A DNA stretch of 46,493 bases from assembly GCF_024505185.1 (NCBI RefSeq), contig NZ_JANIBJ010000033.1:1-46493 (forward strand), written 5' to 3'. Under the pieces are notes generated by a model. It saw only the letters and a list, made by a program, of their open reading frames with translations, did no database searches and was not told the origin of the DNA. The position numbers were made by a program, and so were the translations under genes. The stretch's first letter is position 1, and every line of letters starts with the position of its first letter. Of the stretch, positions 41,903-46,493 are shown in pieces. This DNA is from Methylomonas subterranea (GTDB lineage: Bacteria > Pseudomonadota > Gammaproteobacteria > Methylococcales > Methylomonadaceae).

Positions 41903-42436
41903 ATGGCGGGAATGTTTGCAAGCGTTGAGCGGTATTGGCGGCGGTTTGCCCGCCCATTCGGCCGGTTTATTTCCCAAACGGTGCTGGTAATTTTGATCGC
42001 CGGGTGTGCTTCAGAGCCGCCCTTGCCGCCAAGCCCGGAGCGGGCGGAAGTTCCCGATTACGATAAGCAGGCATCTTATAACAAGCCCTACGTCGTCAAG
42101 GGTAAAACCTACTATCCGCTGTTGTCGGCGACAGGATATCGTATGCGCGGCGTTGCGTCTTGGTATGGGGCTGAGTCCGGGCGCCTGACAGCCATGGGTA
42201 GTCGGTTCAATCCGAATCAGTTGACCGCCGCGCACAGAACCCTGCCCTTGCCGTGCAGGGTAAAAGTGACCAATCTGCGAAACGGCCGCTCCATCGCCGT
42301 GACGGTCAATGATCGCGGGCCTTTTCATGATGCCAGATTGATTGATTTATCGCACGCGGCCGCAAAAAAATTGGGTGTTAAAGGGTTGGCGGAAGTAGAG
42401 GTGGAGTATATGGATCAGTCGGCCGCTGGTTCGTGA
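41903..42436 (+). CDS. rlpA: RlpA family lipoprotein, without SPOR domain
   Basis: A 177-residue lipoprotein (lipobox IAGC, Cys35) with a double-psi beta-barrel: GVASWYG, LTAAHRTLPLPCRVKVTNL, and TVNDRGPFHDARLIDLSHAA. RlpA of Pseudomonas is a septal lytic transglycosylase. This protein lacks the C-terminal SPOR domain. Its segment TAMGSRF has Ser where most have Glu (TANGExF), one of the residues tied to activity; the His and Asp remain. It may be inactive or structural. GGGAG lies before the ATG. Confidence 0.88.
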   Translation: MAGMFASVERYWRRFARPFGRFISQTVLVILIAGCASEPPLPPSPERAEVPDYDKQASYNKPYVVKGKTYYPLLSATGYRMRGVASWYGAESGRLTAMGSRFNPNQLTAAHRTLPLPCRVKVTNLRNGRSIAVTVNDRGPFHDARLIDLSHAAAKKLGVKGLAEVEVEYMDQSAAGS

Positions 42437-42550
42437 TCGCGGAAAATTCCGCTCCATTTCCGAATTCTAAAAGGACGCTGGTTATAAGCGACTGATGGGC
42501 CGCGCCTTTCCGATGCGCGATGCTTGATCATGCTTTTAATGTCCGGTCTG

Positions 42551-42559
42551 TGCTATATT
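42551..42559 (+). promoter_or_regulatory. Extended -10 promoter of lptM-lysA
   Basis: TGC followed by TATATT, ~50 bp before the lptM ATG; the 12 bases TGCTATATTTTC are identical to those at 37340. No clear -35. Confidence 0.4.
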
Positions 42560-42609
42560 TTCACACCTTCATTGCGGAGTTTTCCGCGTTTTGGATGATT
42601 GCCGTAGCT

Positions 42610-42747
42610 ATGAAAGTTAATGCACTATTTTTTCTGGTTTTGTTGGGATTGCTTGCTCAGGCATGCGGGCAGACCGGCCCTCTATACTTGCCCGATAGTC
42701 CTCCTCCCGTTTACGTACCTAAGACATCTCCCGCCGAAGAACAATAA
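42610..42747 (+). CDS. lptM: LPS translocon maturation lipoprotein LptM
   Basis: A 45-residue lipoprotein with lipobox AQAC and the canonical start of the mature part, CGQTGPLYLPD. LptM (YifL) promotes assembly of the LptD-LptE translocon at the outer membrane. The ATG at 42610 fits the signal peptide; the in-frame extension upstream covers the promoter. lysA starts 2 nt after its stop, the usual order in gammaproteobacteria. Confidence 0.93.
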   Translation: MKVNALFFLVLLGLLAQACGQTGPLYLPDSPPPVYVPKTSPAEEQ

Positions 42748-42749
42748 AC

Positions 42750-44000
42750 ATGGATTTTTTTAATTATCGGCAAGCCAAGTTGTTTGCCGAAGACACTGCT
42801 GTCGCAGATATTGCCGCGGAATTCGGCACGCCTTGCTACGTCTATTCCCGTGCTACCCTAGAGCGCCATTGGCGGGCGTTTGATAATGCATTCGATGGCT
42901 ATCCGCATCTGATTTGCTATGCCGTGAAAGCCAATTCCAATCTGGCTATTCTGAATCTATTGGCTCGATTGGGATCGGGTTTCGATATCGTTTCGGTCGG
43001 AGAATTACGGCGGGTGTTGGCCGCTGGCGGGACACCGGAAAAAATAGTTTTTTCCGGTGTCGGCAAGCGCGAAGACGAAATTCGGGCGGCTTTGCAAGCA
43101 GGCATACGGTGCTTTAATGTCGAAGTCAGTGGTGAGCTGGACAGAATCAATCGCGTGGCGGGCGAACTGGGCGTGGTCGCGCCGGTTTCCTTTCGGGTTA
43201 ATCCGGATGTTGATGCCAAAACGCATCCTTATATATCCACCGGCCTCAAGGAAAATAAATTCGGTATCGATATACGGTCCGCCATCCACGAATACCGTCG
43301 CGCCGCGCAAATGGCGAATATCAAAATAGTCGGCGTCGATTGCCATATCGGTTCGCAATTGACGGAAACGTCGCCGTTTTTGGCTGCCATGGACAGGGTG
43401 TTGGCCTTGGTTGATCAATTGCAATCGGAAGGGATAAGTCTGCATCACCTGGACTTGGGTGGCGGCTTGGGGATTTGTTATCGTGATGAACAGCCGCCCT
43501 TGCCTGCTGATTATGTGGCGGCACTGATGGAGAAGTTGGCCGGCCGGCAGTATGAAATTATGCTAGAGCCGGGGCGGGCCATTGTCGGCAATGCCGGTAT
43601 TTTATTGACTAAAGTGGAATACCTCAAACCGACGGCGGACAAGAATTTTGCGATCGTCGATGCGGCGATGAACGATCTGGTGCGGCCGGCATTGTACGGC
43701 GCTTGGCAGGATATCATTCCGGCGCATAAGGACAGTCGAACGGAGTCGCTAAACTGGGATATTGTCGGGCCGGTCTGCGAAACCGGCGATTTCCTGGGTA
43801 AGAATCGGGAGTTGAAGCTCATGCCGGGCGATTTGCTGGCTATTCGATCCGCCGGCGCTTACGGGTTTACGATGAGCTCGAATTACAATTCGCGCCCGCG
43901 CCCGGCCGAAGTGATGGTGGATGGCGAGCAGGTTCATTTAATCAGGGAAAGAGAGAGTTTCGAGCAGCTATGGGCGGGCGAGGCGCTGTTGCCGAGCTGA
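42750..44000 (+). CDS. lysA: Diaminopimelate decarboxylase
   Basis: A 416-residue PLP enzyme that makes lysine from meso-DAP. Fold-type III features: YAVKANSNLAIL (PLP Lys), GSGFDIVSVGELRRVL, VDCHIGSQL, DLGGGLGICY, EPGRAIVGNAG, and CETGDFLGKNREL with the catalytic Cys from the other subunit. Length is normal. It precedes dapF, which makes its substrate. Confidence 0.97.
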   Translation: MDFFNYRQAKLFAEDTAVADIAAEFGTPCYVYSRATLERHWRAFDNAFDGYPHLICYAVKANSNLAILNLLARLGSGFDIVSVGELRRVLAAGGTPEKIVFSGVGKREDEIRAALQAGIRCFNVEVSGELDRINRVAGELGVVAPVSFRVNPDVDAKTHPYISTGLKENKFGIDIRSAIHEYRRAAQMANIKIVGVDCHIGSQLTETSPFLAAMDRVLALVDQLQSEGISLHHLDLGGGLGICYRDEQPPLPADYVAALMEKLAGRQYEIMLEPGRAIVGNAGILLTKVEYLKPTADKNFAIVDAAMNDLVRPALYGAWQDIIPAHKDSRTESLNWDIVGPVCETGDFLGKNRELKLMPGDLLAIRSAGAYGFTMSSNYNSRPRPAEVMVDGEQVHLIRERESFEQLWAGEALLPS

Positions 44001-44002
44001 TT

Positions 44003-44833
44003 ATGATGATCCATTTCACTAAAATGCATGGGCTTGGAAACGACTTTGTGGTGATCGATGCCATCAATCAAGCCATTCACTTGTCGGCGGAACAAATCCG
44101 CTTCATTGCTGATCGTCACTTTGGGGTGGGGTGCGATCAATTGCTTTTGATTGAAAGGCCGGTTAGCGCAAATGCGGATTTTAAATACCGGATTTTTAAC
44201 GCGGACGGCGGAGAGGTGGCGCAATGCGGTAATGGTGCGCGTTGCTTTGCCCGTTTTGTAAGGGATAAGAATCTCACCGATAAAGATAGGGTAACGGTTG
44301 ATACCGATGCCGGGCAACTGTTATTGCGCTTTATGGACGATGGTTTGATAACCGTGAATATGGGGGTGCCAAAACATGCGCCCGCGCAGATTCCCTTGTC
44401 ATTCGATGCCGAAGCCTTGCTTTATCCAGTGGAGTTGGATGGCGCTGTTATCCATTTTGGGGCGGTATCCATGGGCAATCCCCATGCCGTGATTATGGTG
44501 GATGATGTTGCGAATGCGCCCGTGGAGACGGTGGGTGCTCGGTTGGAACGGCATGGCCTGTTTCCGCAAAGAGTCAATGTCGGCTTTATGCAAATTATAG
44601 ATCGGCAGCGCATCGGATTGAGGGTTTATGAGCGAGGCGCCGCGGAGACCCTGGCTTGCGGCAGTGGGGCGTGCGCGGCCGTGGTTGTAGGCATTGAGCA
44701 GGGCTTGCTCGAGAACAGTGTTATTGTTGGGTTGCCCGGTGGCGAGTTGCGGATTGAGTGGGCCGGTCGCGGGCAGCCTGTCTTTATGAGTGGGCCGGCG
44801 GTATCGGTTTACGAAGGTCGGATACGGATATGA
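44003..44833 (+). CDS. dapF: Diaminopimelate epimerase
   Basis: A 276-residue epimerase interconverting LL- and meso-DAP. MIHFTKMHGLGNDFVVID at the N-terminus, NADGGEVAQCGNGARCFARF (first catalytic Cys), and AAETLACGSGACAAVV (second catalytic Cys). The ATGs at 44003 and 44006 are both possible; an upstream GTG-type extension overlaps lysA and is unlikely. Followed by DUF484 with ATGA overlap. Confidence 0.97.
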   Translation: MMIHFTKMHGLGNDFVVIDAINQAIHLSAEQIRFIADRHFGVGCDQLLLIERPVSANADFKYRIFNADGGEVAQCGNGARCFARFVRDKNLTDKDRVTVDTDAGQLLLRFMDDGLITVNMGVPKHAPAQIPLSFDAEALLYPVELDGAVIHFGAVSMGNPHAVIMVDDVANAPVETVGARLERHGLFPQRVNVGFMQIIDRQRIGLRVYERGAAETLACGSGACAAVVVGIEQGLLENSVIVGLPGGELRIEWAGRGQPVFMSGPAVSVYEGRIRI

Positions 44834-45519
44834 ATGTTCAACAGCAAGAGCCGTTAAGCGAGCAACAGGTTGCTAGCTATTTACAGCAACACCCGGATTT
44901 TTTTAAAAATCATTTGGGGTTGCTGGAGCAAATGTTGATTCCGCATCCCAGCGGAAATGCGATCTCGTTGATTGCCAAGCAACTCGAGTTGTTTAGAACC
45001 AAGCATCAGGAGCAGGAAAATCAGCTTACGGCGCTGATCGATATAGCGCGCGAAAATGATGCGGCATTTAAGCGTATGCATGAGTTGACCTTGGCAATGT
45101 TGGAAGCATCCACGTTGCAAGATGCTATTGCAAATTTGAACGAAGTGTTGGCGGAAAGCTTTTTGACCGACTTCGTGGCGGTCAAAATCATTAAGCACAA
45201 TCTGGATTCTCCCTTGAATAATTTGTTTGTCTCCCCGGGAGATGCGGGGCTGGTGCATTTTGCCGGGGAATTGTCGAATCACCAGCCCAAATGCGGGAGG
45301 CCGACATTGGCTCAGGCCCAGTTTTTGTTTGGCGATGCCGCCGCCGAAGCAAGGTCTTGCGCAATTATCCCAATGTTGTTTACCCGGTTGGACGGGTTGT
45401 TGGCAATAGGCAGTCGGGACGAGGGGCGGTTTCATTACAGTATGGGGAGTGTGTTTCTGACTCAGATGGGTGAAATTGTCGGCACGCGTTTGATTTCTTT
45501 GTTGCAAAACACGGAATAG
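44830..45519 (+). CDS. DUF484 (GAF-like) protein
   Basis: A 229-residue cytosolic protein of the DUF484 family: LSEQQVASYLQQHPDFF, then SLIAKQLELFRTKHQEQENQ as a coiled coil, and a GAF-like C-terminal domain (CAIIPMLFTRLDGLLAIGSRD). It is almost always found between dapF and xerC in gammaproteobacteria, as here. Its role is unknown. The start at 44830 overlaps the dapF stop; xerC begins 2 nt after its end. Confidence 0.92.
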   Translation: MNVQQQEPLSEQQVASYLQQHPDFFKNHLGLLEQMLIPHPSGNAISLIAKQLELFRTKHQEQENQLTALIDIARENDAAFKRMHELTLAMLEASTLQDAIANLNEVLAESFLTDFVAVKIIKHNLDSPLNNLFVSPGDAGLVHFAGELSNHQPKCGRPTLAQAQFLFGDAAAEARSCAIIPMLFTRLDGLLAIGSRDEGRFHYSMGSVFLTQMGEIVGTRLISLLQNTE

Positions 45520-45521
45520 AT

Positions 45522-46424
45522 ATGAACGGTGAAGCTCGGCAAGCGGTGGATATGTTTTTGGAATATATGCGCGGAGAGAAGTGGGCTTCCTGTCATACCG
45601 TGGCTAATTACGGCCGCGATTTGGCAAGATTGCAAAAATTTTGTTCTGATAGTAGGTTGAGCGAATGGCGGTTTTTGCAGAATGCCGATATCAGGCTGTA
45701 TGTCGCCGACAGGCATAAATCGGGAATAGCGGCCAAGTCGATACGGCGCGAGTTGGCGGCAATCCGCAGCTTTTTCGGGTTTCTGTTAAAAAAACAACTT
45801 GTAGAGCAAAATCCCGCGCTGGCTGTGCGGGCGCCAAAAGTCGGCAAGAAACTGCCCAAAACCCTGGATGTCGATCAGGTGGCTGGCATGCTAAACGCCG
45901 GGACGGACTCGGTTTTGGAAATCCGTGACTTGGCGATGTTTGAGCTGTTTTACTCCTCGGGGCTCAGATTGAGCGAGTTGGCCATGTTGGATGTTGCCGA
46001 CCTCAGTCTGTCGGATGGCTATTTAAGGATTAGGCATGGCAAGGGAGGTAAGCAGCGGCAAGTTCCGGTTGGCTCGAAAGCCATAAAGGCAATTCAACTG
46101 TGGTTGGCTTGTCGCCCGGAGTGTGCTTCTCCAGCATTATTTGTTTCGGCGCGCGGCGCGAGACTGGGTCAGCGCGGCATTCAACAGCGCTTGGATAGAT
46201 GGTGTCGCAAAAACGGTTTATCCGAGCGCATTCATCCGCATATGTTGCGACATTCGTTTGCCAGCCATTTGCTGGAATCGAGTCAAGATATACGGGCGGT
46301 GCAGGAATTGCTTGGACATGCCGATGTCAGCACAACCCAGATCTATACGCATTTAGATTTTCAACATTTGTCTGATGTGTACGACAAGGCTCATCCCAGG
46401 GCCAGACGCTCAAAGCGCGAATGA
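45522..46424 (+). CDS. xerC: Tyrosine recombinase XerC
   Basis: A 300-residue recombinase that, with XerD, resolves chromosome dimers at dif. Core-binding N-domain (MFLEYMRGEKWASCHTVANY) and catalytic domain with SSGLRLSELAML (Arg), HMLRHSFASHLLES (His-x-x-Arg), LLGHADVSTTQIYTH (His and Tyr). All catalytic residues present. It is distinguishable from the island integrase by length, context and N-domain. pepA, a Xer accessory protein in E. coli plasmid systems, is also in the window. Confidence 0.97.
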   Translation: MNGEARQAVDMFLEYMRGEKWASCHTVANYGRDLARLQKFCSDSRLSEWRFLQNADIRLYVADRHKSGIAAKSIRRELAAIRSFFGFLLKKQLVEQNPALAVRAPKVGKKLPKTLDVDQVAGMLNAGTDSVLEIRDLAMFELFYSSGLRLSELAMLDVADLSLSDGYLRIRHGKGGKQRQVPVGSKAIKAIQLWLACRPECASPALFVSARGARLGQRGIQQRLDRWCRKNGLSERIHPHMLRHSFASHLLESSQDIRAVQELLGHADVSTTQIYTHLDFQHLSDVYDKAHPRARRSKRE

Positions 46425-46493
46425 AATTCCTGGATATAAGTCTTATAAATCAAAGGGAAGGACGTGCGAGGGCGGGGTTTGCTGTACGATGTG
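46421..46493 (+). CDS. Possible ORF start, truncated by the right edge
   Basis: An ATG overlaps the xerC stop (ATGA) and the frame (MKFLDISLIN...) stays open to the edge. A GTG at 46466 with GGAAGG just upstream is an alternative start in another frame. Too short to recognise. Confidence 0.25.
   Translation, partial: MKFLDISLINQREGRARAGFAVRC

Overview
The window looks like chromosome of a gammaproteobacterium. A methanotroph of the Methylococcales (Methylomonas/Methylobacter type) is the best guess, from gene content and order (dapF-DUF484-xerC, lptFG divergent from pepA, folK-pan operon) and a secreted methanethiol-oxidase-type SBP56 protein. No methane monooxygenase or rRNA gene is present, so the genus is an inference. 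I see no tRNA, rRNA, CRISPR array or complete insertion sequence.

Left edge (1-2.1 kb): the end of an integrated element, more AT-rich than the rest. It holds a truncated SH3 lipoprotein gene and a P4-type tyrosine recombinase whose 5' side faces core gene yicC. 2.2-6.5 kb: core genes yicC, a Hanks-type kinase, rph, rdgB and a NahK-like sugar kinase. 6.6-9.2 kb: a truncated-haemoglobin-like gene with an insertion, an AT-rich 500-bp gap, a small periplasmic helical protein and glucokinase. 9.2-14.7 kb: a leftward run of dcd, a 1087-residue homologue of the alpha/beta regulatory subunit of phosphorylase kinase, and glk, preceded by an APH-P-loop fusion kinase.

15.2-20.2 kb is the most interesting accessory region. 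A TetR/NemR-like regulator with a probably leaderless mRNA shares a 12-bp operator-like sequence with a DUF4242 gene. That gene is followed by a periplasmic SBP56/MtoX enzyme, then by a membrane-fusion protein and an ABC ATPase with no permease. Two hairpin-forming repeats punctuate the cluster. 20.4-26.6 kb: a lipoprotein, lptG/lptF, pepA, a GDCCVxC protein, holC, a divergent acyl-CoA dehydrogenase and a rhodanese lipoprotein.

27-31.8 kb: a leftward cobalamin operon (btuB, a BtuM-like solitary S-component, cbiB, cobD) under a clear cobalamin riboswitch. 31.9-36.4 kb: fliW, then the leftward operon pcnB-folK-panB-panC-panD. The pcnB reading frame requires a non-canonical start, most likely AUU as in E. 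coli. 36.7-41.7 kb: a tiny membrane protein whose terminator lies inside the next gene (RDD family), small periplasmic and lipoproteins, a TIGR03790 protein, a FlgO-like lipoprotein, a YcxB-like protein and a type II NADH dehydrogenase. 41.9-46.5 kb: rlpA, then lptM-lysA-dapF-DUF484-xerC, tightly packed and rightward, and the start of one more possible ORF at the edge.
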